From Lysobacterales bacterium (lineage in GTDB: Bacteria; Pseudomonadota; Gammaproteobacteria; Xanthomonadales; Ahniellaceae): a DNA stretch of 64,000 bases. A program made the position numbers and the translations under genes. The notes under the pieces were generated by a model that was not told the origin of the DNA, made no database searches, and was given only the letters and a program-made list of their open reading frames with translations. The DNA lies in contig JADKHK010000011.1 in the NCBI GenBank assembly GCA_016721845.1, positions 45,462 to 109,461 of the forward strand. The letters are read 5' to 3'. Positions 10,110-18,535 of this stretch are shown here, one piece after another. The first letter of the stretch is position 1, and every line of letters starts with the position of its first letter.

Positions 10110-11126
10110 ATGAGCATCGAACAACTGGAAGAAACCGCCCAGGCCATGGTGGCCGCGGGCAAGGGCATCATCGCCATCGACGAGTCGAACAGCACGATCA
10201 AGAAGCGTTTCGACGGCGTCGGCATCGACTGCACCGAAGAAAACCGACGCGCCTATCGCGAAATGCTGCTGTCGACGCCGAACCTGTCCGACCACATTTC
10301 GGGTGCGATCCTGTACGACGAGACGTTGCGCCAGAGCACCCGGGCCGGCGTGCCGTTCACCCAGCTCATGCTCGACCACGGCATCCTGCCCGGCATCAAG
10401 GTCGACAAGGGTCCGCAGTCGCTGGCCGGTTTTCCGGGGGAAGTCGTCACCGAAGGCCTCGATGGCCTGCGTGATCGCCTGAACGAATACGCCCGTCTCG
10501 GCGCCAAGTTCGCAAAGTGGCGCGCGGTCATCAACATCGGCGAAGACATGCCCAGCGCGACGGCGATCGACGCGAACGCACACGCACTGGCGCGTTATGC
10601 CGCGCTTTGCCAGGAAGCCGGCATCGTGCCGATGGTCGAACCGGAAGTGCTGATGGACGGCACCCACGATATCGACACCTGCTATGACGTGACCGAAGCC
10701 GCGTTGCGCAGCCTGTTCGGCGCGCTGTACGAGCACAACGTGATGCTGGAAGGCGTGATCCTGAAGGCGAGCATGGTCATCCATGGCAAGGACAGCGCCG
10801 ACAAGGCCAGTGCCGAGGAAGTCGCGGAACTGACCGTGCGCTGCCTGAAGTCGGCGGTGCCGTCGGCCCTGCCGGGCATCGTCTTCCTGTCGGGCGGCCA
10901 GTCCGATCTGGATGCCACCCGCCACCTGAGCCTGATGAACCAGATCGGCCCGCATCCCTGGCCGCTGTCGTTCTCGTATGGCCGTGCCATGCAGTCGGCC
11001 GCGCTCAAGCTGTGGTCGCAGGACCTGGTCGGCAACTTCAGCAAGGCCCAGACCATCGTTGCCAGCCGTGCCCGCGAAAACGGCATGGCCGCCCTCGGTC
11101 GCTGGACGCCGGACATGGCCGCGTAA
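10110..11126 (+). CDS. class I fructose-bisphosphate aldolase
   Basis: Glycolytic and gluconeogenic enzyme that cleaves fructose-1,6-bisphosphate to two triose phosphates through a lysine Schiff base. With the ATG at 10110 the product has 338 residues, close to the class I family length. Recognisable blocks are KGIIAIDESNSTIKKRF near the N-terminus, AKFAKWRAVINIG (residues 131-143), VEPEVLMDGTHDI, and MLEGVILKASMV with the expected Schiff-base lysine K219. FLSGGQSDLDAT and PWPLSFSYGRAMQ follow. The longer open frame begins at 10017 inside relA, but family alignment favours 10110. A strong hairpin terminator follows. The relA-aldolase junction is abnormally tight because relA has lost its 3' end. 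Confidence 0.95.
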   Translation: MSIEQLEETAQAMVAAGKGIIAIDESNSTIKKRFDGVGIDCTEENRRAYREMLLSTPNLSDHISGAILYDETLRQSTRAGVPFTQLMLDHGILPGIKVDKGPQSLAGFPGEVVTEGLDGLRDRLNEYARLGAKFAKWRAVINIGEDMPSATAIDANAHALARYAALCQEAGIVPMVEPEVLMDGTHDIDTCYDVTEAALRSLFGALYEHNVMLEGVILKASMVIHGKDSADKASAEEVAELTVRCLKSAVPSALPGIVFLSGGQSDLDATRHLSLMNQIGPHPWPLSFSYGRAMQSAALKLWSQDLVGNFSKAQTIVASRARENGMAALGRWTPDMAA

Positions 11127-11151
11127 GCGAACGTTCAACGATGTCGACGAG

Positions 11152-11179
11152 AGGGCGGGACATCCCGCCCTTTCTTTTT
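11152..11179 (+). terminator. rho-independent terminator after the aldolase gene
   Basis: GC-rich inverted repeat AGGGCGGG/CCCGCCCT with a short ACAT loop, followed by TTTCTTTTT. It lies 26 bases past the aldolase stop and before the next gene start at 11254, the classic position and form of an intrinsic terminator. Confidence 0.85.
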
Positions 11180-11253
11180 GTCCCGCGAACCCTTGCAATA
11201 CGCGCTCGATGGCATCATTTCGCCGATTCGAACCGACCCCACGAGGACAGGCC

Positions 11254-12414
11254 ATGACTCCGCTCAAGCAACTCGACAAGGCGCTCGGTGCGCTGCGTGA
11301 TCTCGGACTGATCAAATCGCAGCCGGAAGAGGCGCCGGTGGTCGCGCTGATCGATCGCATCGCCCATCTCGACCCGGACAAGACCGTCGCAATCGCGCGC
11401 ACGCTGTCGCAGGCGACGCTGTTCAACGAAGTCGTGCGTGACCAGATCACCGGCATGTCGATCGGCGAGCGTTACCGTGGCATCACCGAAGCCTTCAACA
11501 CCATCCGCGATGATGCCAAGGCCATGGTCGCGCAGGTCGAGGACGGCAAGATCGACACGATGGAACGCTTGTCCAACATCTGGATGAAAGTGACCCGCGG
11601 CGACATCCCGAGCCGTTTCGCGCGCATCAAGGACAGTTATCTCGATGTCGCGAAGGATTCGAAGGAGCAGATCCAGCGCGAGCAAACCATCCTCGACGCC
11701 TACCGTGATTTCCGCGGCGCGCTGAAGGAATCGCAGGTGCTGGGTTTCAGCGTGCTGAAGAAGGCCGAGGAGTCGCTGGCGGCGGCGCGTAGCGCATTGC
11801 AGGCGGCCTCCGATGCGGTGAATGTCAGCAACGGCAGTGATCGCGAAGCCCACGCGACTCTCGAGATGGCCCGCGACAACGCCATGCGCGCGCTGCAGGA
11901 CGAGGACAAGCGTTACCAGATCGCGAAGGATCTGGCCGAGAATCTGTCGATCTCCTACAACACCACCGAAGTGGTGATGGCGCGGCTGATGCAGATCACC
12001 GATGCCAAGGAGCGCGTGTATTCGCAGGCAGTGATGTTCTTCGGCACCAATGAAACCGTGTTCACGGCGCTGTCGGCCTCGTTCACCGGCATGCACGGCT
12101 TGCACGAGAGCACGCAGACGCTGGATGCGATGAAGCAGGGCATGAACCAGAGCCTGGAGACGCTCGGCGACATCGGCACCAAGGTGCTGGAAGAGGCGAC
12201 GCGTGCCGGTTACGGCCCGACGCTGCGCGCCGAATCGGTGGCCAAGCTCGTCGATTCGGTGGTCGCGTTCCAGGAGAAGTCGGTGCAGATCATCGACGAG
12301 ATGCGCGATCTGTCGACCGCGAACGAACGCGAGATCCAGGCCGCCGTCGAGGACGGCAAGCAGCGCCTGGTCGCGCTCGGCCGCTCGGCGTCGACCTTGC
12401 CGGCACCGCGTTAA
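11254..12414 (+). CDS. conserved coiled-coil protein (TelA-like in appearance), first gene of a three-gene module
   Basis: The 386-residue soluble protein is almost entirely helical, with alternating charged and hydrophobic residues and no signal peptide or membrane segment. Stretches such as SKEQIQREQTILDAYRDFR, SVLKKAEESLAAARSAL and DEDKRYQIAKDLAENLSISYNTTEVVMARL suggest long coiled coils. The general look (long helices, VVMARLMQITDAKERVYSQAVMF) recalls TelA/toxic-anion-resistance proteins, but I cannot confirm homology. The start at 11254 is chosen because GAGGACAG lies 7-10 bases upstream and the 5' extension reads poorly. Next gene starts 10 bases after its stop. Function unknown; see the finding on the module. 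Confidence 0.75.
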   Translation: MTPLKQLDKALGALRDLGLIKSQPEEAPVVALIDRIAHLDPDKTVAIARTLSQATLFNEVVRDQITGMSIGERYRGITEAFNTIRDDAKAMVAQVEDGKIDTMERLSNIWMKVTRGDIPSRFARIKDSYLDVAKDSKEQIQREQTILDAYRDFRGALKESQVLGFSVLKKAEESLAAARSALQAASDAVNVSNGSDREAHATLEMARDNAMRALQDEDKRYQIAKDLAENLSISYNTTEVVMARLMQITDAKERVYSQAVMFFGTNETVFTALSASFTGMHGLHESTQTLDAMKQGMNQSLETLGDIGTKVLEEATRAGYGPTLRAESVAKLVDSVVAFQEKSVQIIDEMRDLSTANEREIQAAVEDGKQRLVALGRSASTLPAPR

Positions 12415-12423
12415 GCGCGAACG

Positions 12424-13693
12424 ATGAACACGCGTCTGCCGGCCGCAGTGCCGGCACCCGGCCAGCCGCGCACGTCGATGGACGAGCTGATGCTCGCGAT
12501 GGACATCGTCGACACCTTGCGCCACGAGCAGTCGCTGGTCGAGCGTGAACTCGCGTCCGAGACGCGCGATGCCGATTTCGTCGCGCGCGTGAAGCAGATC
12601 TACGCGAGTCAGGGCATCGAGGTCAGCGAGGCGCTGGTGCGTCAGGGCGTCGAGGCGTTGCAGCAGGACCGCTTTGCTTACGTGCCGCCGCCGCGCTCGG
12701 TCTCGGTGCGACTGGCCGAGATCTGGGTCGACCGCTGGCGCTGGACGAAACGCGCGTTGATCGCGGGCGTCGTCGGCGTGCTCGGGTACGGCATCGTGGC
12801 GGTTCCGAACGCGTGGATGGATTCGCGCGAGTACCGATCCTTCCAGCAGCAATACTTGGAAGTGTCCGCTGTGGCGCATGCGCTCAAGGAACGACAGGGA
12901 CTGGTTTCGGCTCGATTGAATTCCGACCTGGCCGAGCCGCCCGGCTTGGTCGCGTCGCCCGTCGCTGTCATCGCAGCCGAGGTGCAACGCGACTTCCCGA
13001 CGATCGGGGCGGGACTCGCCGGATTGCCGCTGGACGTGGTCTCGAAGTCGGCCTTTGCAGGATGCCGATGCCGCGCGACGTGCGGTGACCGACTACCGCA
13101 ACGAGGTCGAGCGTCATCGCACGACCCTGGAGCGCGTCGAAGATCGACTTGCCGATGCCCATGCCTTGGCCACGGGCGCGCACCGATACGATCAGCTTGC
13201 GCGGCAGTTGGCCGGCCTCGCGCTCGGCGAGGGCGCGGCGCTGCAGATGCGAGTGATGCAGGAGCGCAGCGCTGCAGCGCTGGCGTCGGGGGAGGTCGGT
13301 TCAGCACATCTTGCGCTGGCCGAGTTCGAGCGGGCCATGGCCCAAGTCGACTTGGCCTACACCCTGCGCATCGTCAACCGCGACGGCGTGCAGAGTGGTG
13401 TCTGGCGGTATCACGAGGACGCGCCGGGCGGAAAGAACTACTACCTTGTCGTCGAGGCGATCGATGCCGGCGGGCAGGTTTTGTCGTTGCCGGTCACGAA
13501 CGAGGAAACCCAGCGCACCGAGACCGTTTCCCGTTTCGCGATCCGCGTGCCGCAGTCCGAATACGACAAGGTCAAGGCCGACAAGCTCGACAATGGACTG
13601 ATCGACGAGGCCATGGTCGGCGAGAAACGTCGCGGCGAGTTCGATGTCGATTACCGCGTCGCCGTTGCCGGCGGCGCGATCACGGAGTGGTGA
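12424..13693 (+). CDS. membrane-anchored coiled-coil protein (DUF6384-like), frameshifted
   Basis: Second gene of the module. Residues 1-90 are soluble: MDELMLAMDIVDTLRHEQSL and SQGIEVSEALVRQGVEAL, which I associate tentatively with DUF6384. A single hydrophobic segment, ALIAGVVGVLGYGIVAV, is followed by an extracytoplasmic or periplasmic coiled coil and a beta-rich end (YTLRIVNRDGVQSGVWRY). The frame breaks at about 13054: the first part reads to SKSAFA, and the rest (QDADAARRAVTDYRNEVERH onward) is in the next frame to the TGA at 13691-13693. Removing one T from the CCTTTG run restores one 422-residue protein. The downstream gene starts at or just past this stop. Likely one intact protein with a sequence error. 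Confidence 0.7.
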
Positions 13694-13698
13694 GCGCG

Positions 13699-15129
13699 AT
13701 GCAATCCGGACAATCCGTGCTCCGCGACATGGACGGGCGCATCGACGCCCTGCGTGCGCAGGCGCATGCACTCGCGAACGATTTGAATGCGCTGACCGCG
13801 CGCCGCAATGCCACCCGTGCGCAAGAATCCGGGCAGACGCGCGAGCTGGCGATGCTGCGCCTCGACCTGTTGCAGGCGAACCAGGTCGCGAGCGGCATCG
13901 ATGCCGCCGACCAGCGCGCGCTGGCCTTGTTGTCGCAGCGCGCACAGGCGCTGGACGCGGTGAATCTCGCGATCGCGGCCTCCGAAACCCGCCAGCAGGC
14001 GTTGAAGGCGGTGCGCGGCGAACGCCTGGCCGAGCGTGACGCTGCGGCTGCGCGCGCGAATGAAGCAGCGATCGCCGTGCGTACCGCACTGTCGGCGACG
14101 GCCGACTACCAAGCCCTTCAGGCACAAGGCGCGCAGGCTGCGCACATGGCCAAGCAGGCGCGCGACAAGGCGACCACGGCCGCGGCCGATCGCGAGACGA
14201 AGCGCGCGCCCTACGAGCGCGACAAGTTGTTCATGTACCTGTGGCAACGCCGATTCGGCTTTCCCGAGTACAGCGCGAACGCGATGACACGCACGCTCGA
14301 CCAATGGGTCGCGCGACTGGTCGGTTACGACGGTGCGCATCGCAACTACCGCATGCTGCTCGCGCTCGCCGACCATCTTGCGGCGCATGCCGATGCGCAG
14401 GAAGCGGCGCTGAACGATGCGCAATCACGACGGGTGGCAGCGGAAGATGCGGCGCTGGCAGCGGCCGGCGTGCCGGCGCTCGATGATTTGCTCGATGTCG
14501 CGGAGGCCGCGCTGATGGCCGCCGAGCAGCAGATCGAGGCCGAGGAGGCGACGCATCAGCAGCAGCTCGACGAGCGGGCGGCGATGGTCGCCGGCACCGA
14601 TCCGTACACGACCGAGGCCCTGAACGTCATCGCGGCACAACTCGGTCGCGAGGAATTGACCCAGTTGCACGACGATGCACGAGGCACGGCGACGCCGCGC
14701 GACGATGCGATGGTCAGCGCGCTCGCGAGCCTGCGCGCCGAAGCCGGCCGCCTCGCGGAACAGCTCGGTCCGTTGGAAACGCAGCAATCGACCTTGCTCA
14801 AGCAGCTGGCCGAGGCCGAGCAGTTGCGCGCGCGGTTCCGCGCCAAGGCCTATGACAGCGACAACTCCGAGTTCGAGAGCGGCCTCGCCATCGGTGCGGT
14901 GCTGGATCGACTGCTGCGTGGCGCCGTCGTCTTCAACGACGCCTGGGAGGAAGTGAATCGCCATCATCGGGTGCGCATTCCGCCGATCACGCGGCTGCCG
15001 CGAATCGGCGGCGGAGGCGGTGGATTCGGCAGCGGCCGCAGTGGCGGCGGATTCGGTAGTGGCGGTGGTTTTCGCACCGGCGGCGGGTTCCGCGGTGGTG
15101 GTGGTTTCAAGACCGGTGGAGGCTTCTGA
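13699..15129 (+). CDS. long coiled-coil protein with glycine-phenylalanine-rich tail
   Basis: Third gene of the module, 476 residues. I start it at ATG 13699, 5 bases after the preceding stop; a GTG at 13690 would overlap that stop instead. Most of it is helical and alanine/glutamine-rich with heptad-like patterns. The centre has a more conserved patch, YERDKLFMYLWQRRFGFPEYSANAMTR when read in pieces. The C-terminus is low complexity: from about 15008 it runs in GGGFGSG, GGGFRTG, GGGFRGG, GGGFKTG units to the stop. No signal peptide. It overlaps the next gene by one base (TGATG). Function unknown. Confidence 0.75.
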   Translation: MQSGQSVLRDMDGRIDALRAQAHALANDLNALTARRNATRAQESGQTRELAMLRLDLLQANQVASGIDAADQRALALLSQRAQALDAVNLAIAASETRQQALKAVRGERLAERDAAAARANEAAIAVRTALSATADYQALQAQGAQAAHMAKQARDKATTAAADRETKRAPYERDKLFMYLWQRRFGFPEYSANAMTRTLDQWVARLVGYDGAHRNYRMLLALADHLAAHADAQEAALNDAQSRRVAAEDAALAAAGVPALDDLLDVAEAALMAAEQQIEAEEATHQQQLDERAAMVAGTDPYTTEALNVIAAQLGREELTQLHDDARGTATPRDDAMVSALASLRAEAGRLAEQLGPLETQQSTLLKQLAEAEQLRARFRAKAYDSDNSEFESGLAIGAVLDRLLRGAVVFNDAWEEVNRHHRVRIPPITRLPRIGGGGGGFGSGRSGGGFGSGGGFRTGGGFRGGGGFKTGGGF

Positions 15130-15923
15130 TGCACGAACGTGATGTCGATCGTGAGTCGCGCCCGCTGCACCCGCGTCGCGAGCAGCGCCAGAGCGAGCTG
15201 CGCGTGTTCGGCCTGCATGCCTGCCTGGCCGTGTTCCAGCGCCGGCGCGCGGCCATTCGCAAGGTGTATCTGGAGAAGGATCGGCTCGGTGCATTGCGCG
15301 AGGTGATCGCCCACTGCGTCGCGAACCGCATCGGTTATCGGCTGCTGCCGAGCGAGGAGCTGGAGAAGCTGACGAAGTCGCAGCATCACGAAGGCGTCTG
15401 CTTCGAAGTCTTGCGTGCGCCGTTGTTGTCGCTGGAGACCGCGCTTGCGGCGATCGCGCCGGAGCGTCCGGCCTGGTTCGCATGGCTGGACGGGGTGGGC
15501 AACCCGCACAATCTCGGCGCGATGTTGCGCAGTGCCGCGCATTTCGGTTGTGCCGGATTGATCGTGCCACGCGATGCCGGTCTGGGCCTGTCGGGCGCCG
15601 CCTGTCGTGTGGCCGAAGGGGGCGCCGAAGCGGTGCCGCTGATCGGCATCGATGCGGCCGAGTCCGCGATCGCGATCCTGCATCGGCATCGCTTCGATCT
15701 GCTGGCCACGGTCGTGCGCGGCGGCGACGATCTGTTCGCGGTGCCGCTGCCGAAACGTGCGGTCTTCGTGATGGGCGCCGAAGAAGCCGGAATGAGCGAT
15801 GCGCTGATCGCGCGTTGCGATCGCCGCATCGGCATTCCCGGCAGCGGTGCCGTCGAGAGCCTGAACGTCTCGGCGGCCTTCGCTGTGTTTGCGGCGCTGT
15901 GGGCGTCACAATCGCGGCCCTGA
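15129..15923 (+). CDS. TrmH/SpoU-family RNA 2'-O-methyltransferase
   Basis: Predicted SAM-dependent ribose methyltransferase of the SPOUT class, acting on rRNA or tRNA. The 264-residue protein has an N-terminal substrate-binding domain (FGLHACLAVFQRR, then LEKLTKSQHHEGVCFEV) and the three knot motifs: DGVGNPHNLGAMLRSA near residue 121, FVMGAEEAGMS near residue 213 and IPGSGAVESLNVSAA near residue 236. Size and N-terminal domain resemble RlmB/TrmH-like enzymes; the exact target base cannot be assigned. The ATG overlaps the preceding TGA, implying translational coupling to the coiled-coil module, although the function seems unrelated. Confidence 0.9.
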   Translation: MHERDVDRESRPLHPRREQRQSELRVFGLHACLAVFQRRRAAIRKVYLEKDRLGALREVIAHCVANRIGYRLLPSEELEKLTKSQHHEGVCFEVLRAPLLSLETALAAIAPERPAWFAWLDGVGNPHNLGAMLRSAAHFGCAGLIVPRDAGLGLSGAACRVAEGGAEAVPLIGIDAAESAIAILHRHRFDLLATVVRGGDDLFAVPLPKRAVFVMGAEEAGMSDALIARCDRRIGIPGSGAVESLNVSAAFAVFAALWASQSRP

Positions 15924-15940
15924 CTCCGGCGAGAAGGCGC

Positions 15941-17180
15941 ATGATCCGAATCGTTTCCCTGCCGGTTGCTCGCCCCGGCGTCGGTGGCGTTTCCGGCACC
16001 GCCGACGCAGACGCCGGCGACGAAGACGTTCGCGCTCGACTACACGATCGAGTTGCTGCCGAAGCAGGACCAGGCGCGCATCCGCATCGCACTCGGCAAG
16101 GGCAGCGAGCGGGTCACGCAGCTCGCGCTGGATTACGATGCCAAGCGCTACAGCGATTTCGCCGTCAGCGGCGGCAAGTTTGCAGCAGCGGGTGCCGGCA
16201 AGGCGGTCTGGACGCCGGCCGCGGGCGGATCGACCCTGAGCTATCGGGTGCGCATCACGCGCCAGCGCGACAGTGGCGATTTCGATGCGCGCATGACGCC
16301 GGACTGGGCCCTGTTCCGTGGCGACAAGGTGATCCCGTTCGTCACCGCGCGGATGAAGAAGAACACGGTGGCGGTCACCCACCTTGGCTTCGTGTTGCCG
16401 TCGGGCTGGAACAACGTCGACACCGGCTGGCCGCGACTGCCGAACAACCGCTTCGTCATCGACAATCCGGAGCGCAGCTTCGACCGCCCGATCGGCTGGA
16501 TCATCGCCGGCAAGGTCGGCACCCGCTATGACAAGCCGGGCATGACCGAGGTCGTCGTCGCCGCGCCGAAAGGCGATGCGCTGGACCGCATGGATGCGCT
16601 GACGATGATCAATTTCGTCTGGCCCGAAGTCGAGCATGCCTTCGGGCGTACGCCGCGCAAGGTGCTGATCGTCGGTGCGGGCGATCCGATGTGGCGGGGC
16701 GGCCTGTCGGCGCCGAACTCGCTGTTCTTCCATTCGCAGCGGCCGCTGGTGAGCGAGAACGGGACCAGTTCGCTGTTCCACGAACTCACCCACGTGGTCA
16801 CGCGCATCAGCGGCGAGGATCGCTCCGACTGGATCGCCGAAGGCCTGGCCGAATTCTATTCGGTCGAGCTGAACTGGCGTGCCGGTGGCATGAGCGACGT
16901 GCGTCGCGAACGGGTCTACCAGAGCCTGCGCGACTGGGGTCGTGACGTCCGTTCGCTGCGCACCGATCGCTCCACCGCCGAGGTCACGGCGCGCGCCGTG
17001 GTGCTGCTGCACGAGCTCGACGCCGAAATCCGCGCACGCACCAAGAACGCGAAGGACATCGACGACGTGGCCCGCATCCTCAAGGTGATGCGCAAGGTGT
17101 CGACGCTGGAATTCATCGCAGCCACCGAGCAGGTACTGGGTGGCAAGTCGAAGGTGCTGGCGACGCCACTGTTAAAGTGA
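15941..17180 (+). CDS. secreted M61/M1-like metallopeptidase, frameshifted in the signal peptide
   Basis: Predicted exported zinc peptidase. Counting from the in-frame TTG at 15966, HELTH lies at residues 272-276 and the third zinc ligand is probably E292 in AEGLAEF, a gluzincin arrangement like M1/M61 enzymes. The N-terminal half is beta-rich (FALDYTIELLPKQDQARIRI). The only good ATG, at 15941, reads MIRIVSLPV and is in another frame. Dropping one G from CCGGTTG at 15963-15968 joins it to LLAPASVAFPA, a convincing signal peptide, so I take 15941 as the true start with a one-base error. The product would have about 412 residues. Its 3' end is partly duplicated near 19.6 kb. Confidence 0.78.
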
Positions 17181-17190
17181 AGATCGCGGC
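17140..17190 (+). repeat. direct repeat, copy A (3' end of the metallopeptidase gene)
   Basis: This stretch encodes GGKSKVLATPLLK-stop plus about 12 further bases (AAGATCGCGG). A near-identical segment occurs at 19580-19631, reading GGKSKVWATPLLK-stop with the same trailing bases. The two copies bracket the two-gene islet between them. Confidence 0.75.
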
Positions 17191-17223
17191 AGGACGACCA
17201 AAGCCACCCTGCAAGCCCGCCAA

Positions 17224-17257
17224 AATGTTGTCTGTTGGAGCGCCTTCAGGCGCGATT
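17224..17257. repeat. REP-like palindrome
   Basis: TTGGAGCGCCTTCAGGCGCGAT contains the inverted pair GCGCCT/AGGCGC. Its form resembles the short GGAGCG...GCGAT palindromes scattered between genes in xanthomonads (from memory). It lies between the peptidase stop and the convergent secreted-protein gene. Confidence 0.45.
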
Positions 17258-17259
17258 GC

Positions 17260-18531
17260 TCAACGAAGTCCTGGCTGTGTCATTTCTGTCCAGCGCTTGG
17301 AAATTCGACCCCTGACTTCGTCTGGTTTCAGGCGGATTTCGTTGGCCAGGACTACGTCGACTTCGCGACCACGACGAATCGCCGCGAACTTCAATGATGG
17401 CGAGAAGGCGATGTCGGCCGACCACTCGAACCATTGCGTTTCACCCGAGGGAGAAATGTTCACCGCGAGGCCGTAGTAGTCGAGAAACACCAGCACGCCT
17501 TGCTCGCCAAAGCGGTCTGCTGCACTGAACCTGACTGCGATGTCCCCCGCCGCTTCAGCAGGAATTTCGTTCAGAACTCGCCCGTGCATGGACAGGGTCT
17601 TGCCGCTTGGGTCAAGGACCGGCGGTTCCAGTTGCCTGAGCCGGCCGTGCAATGGGCGCTGGGTCGGGCGTCGGCTCGGCACATCGGCCAGACCTCGCCG
17701 CAACATGACGTTGCCGTGTGTCGACTGACGGAATCCCATCGTGGGTGACACCGTGTCTGCCGCAGCGCGATGATCGCCCGTTCGATCTAATTCGACCACT
17801 TGATCGAATTTCGCCAAGCCGAACACGGCATCGCCTTCGATCGCGCAATCATTCACGGGCACGCCGAAATCGAGGTCGCGCCGCTCGCGGCGTTGACCAT
17901 CGAGCAACGTTGCCTGGCCGCTTCTCAATCCCTGAGGTTCGAGGCAGACGATGGCGGCACTGGCATCGACGGCGATGCGCGCGTGGGGCATGTCTCCGCC
18001 TTCGATTGGCTTGAACGCGCGAGTCTCGGTCAAACGAGCGCCGTCGTGATCGACGAGTGCGATGACGAATTGCATCGATTCTTCGGTTGCTACTGCCCCC
18101 GCCGACTCCAGCGTCGTTGCGGTCCCGCTGCGCGGATCGTAGTCGAGCACGCCGTAGACGGCCGGCCGGTCGGCGAGGGCGATCCGCTTGCCGTCGGCAT
18201 TCATCAACATCGTCCGCGGCCAGAACGCACCTTTCGGCTTGTAGTGAATTGCCATCACGGTTTGCGTGTGCAGGAGCGTCGCGCTCTCCGCCCGCCCGGG
18301 AACGGTGGCCACCGTTCGCTGGCGTTGGCCGCGTGCAAAGGCCACCACCTCGGCGCGGTCATCCTCGCCGATCAAGGCGATGCCGTTGCCCTGGTCCGAG
18401 ACAATGATCGACGCCACGCGCACGCGTTCTTCGTCGGGCTGTACTGGCGGTAACAGGAACTCTGCTAGGGCAGGCGACGCACCGAATGTTGCAGCAATCG
18501 AAAAAGCGATGAATCGGAATCGATGGTTCAT
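17260..18531 (-). CDS. secreted protein of unknown function
   Basis: The 423-residue product has a clear signal peptide, MNHRFRFIAFSIAATFGASPALA. I start at 18531 for that reason, not at the upstream end of the open frame (18756), which would overlap the M23 peptidase gene. The mature part is beta-rich, with repeated blocks such as RVASIIVSDQGNGIALIGEDD and VMAIHYKPKGAFWPRTMLMN that look like propeller blades reporting stored values, but no family is recognised. It begins 4 bases after the peptidase stop, so the two are probably one transcript. Local base composition is less GC-rich than the flanks. Confidence 0.75.
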   Translation of the reverse strand: MNHRFRFIAFSIAATFGASPALAEFLLPPVQPDEERVRVASIIVSDQGNGIALIGEDDRAEVVAFARGQRQRTVATVPGRAESATLLHTQTVMAIHYKPKGAFWPRTMLMNADGKRIALADRPAVYGVLDYDPRSGTATTLESAGAVATEESMQFVIALVDHDGARLTETRAFKPIEGGDMPHARIAVDASAAIVCLEPQGLRSGQATLLDGQRRERRDLDFGVPVNDCAIEGDAVFGLAKFDQVVELDRTGDHRAAADTVSPTMGFRQSTHGNVMLRRGLADVPSRRPTQRPLHGRLRQLEPPVLDPSGKTLSMHGRVLNEIPAEAAGDIAVRFSAADRFGEQGVLVFLDYYGLAVNISPSGETQWFEWSADIAFSPSLKFAAIRRGREVDVVLANEIRLKPDEVRGRISKRWTEMTQPGLR

Positions 18532-18535
18532 GGTG

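Noticed and set aside
6707..10234. 1175-codon minus-strand open frame over the oxygenase, relA and aldolase genes
   Set aside because: It runs opposite three well-recognised genes. Its product is a low-information His/Arg/Asp-rich sequence typical of antisense reading in GC-rich DNA.
10081..10474. RelA extension to 10474 as a real fusion domain
   Set aside because: The added 130 residues are the aldolase gene in the wrong frame (RPGHGGRGQGHHRHRR), without any fold signature.
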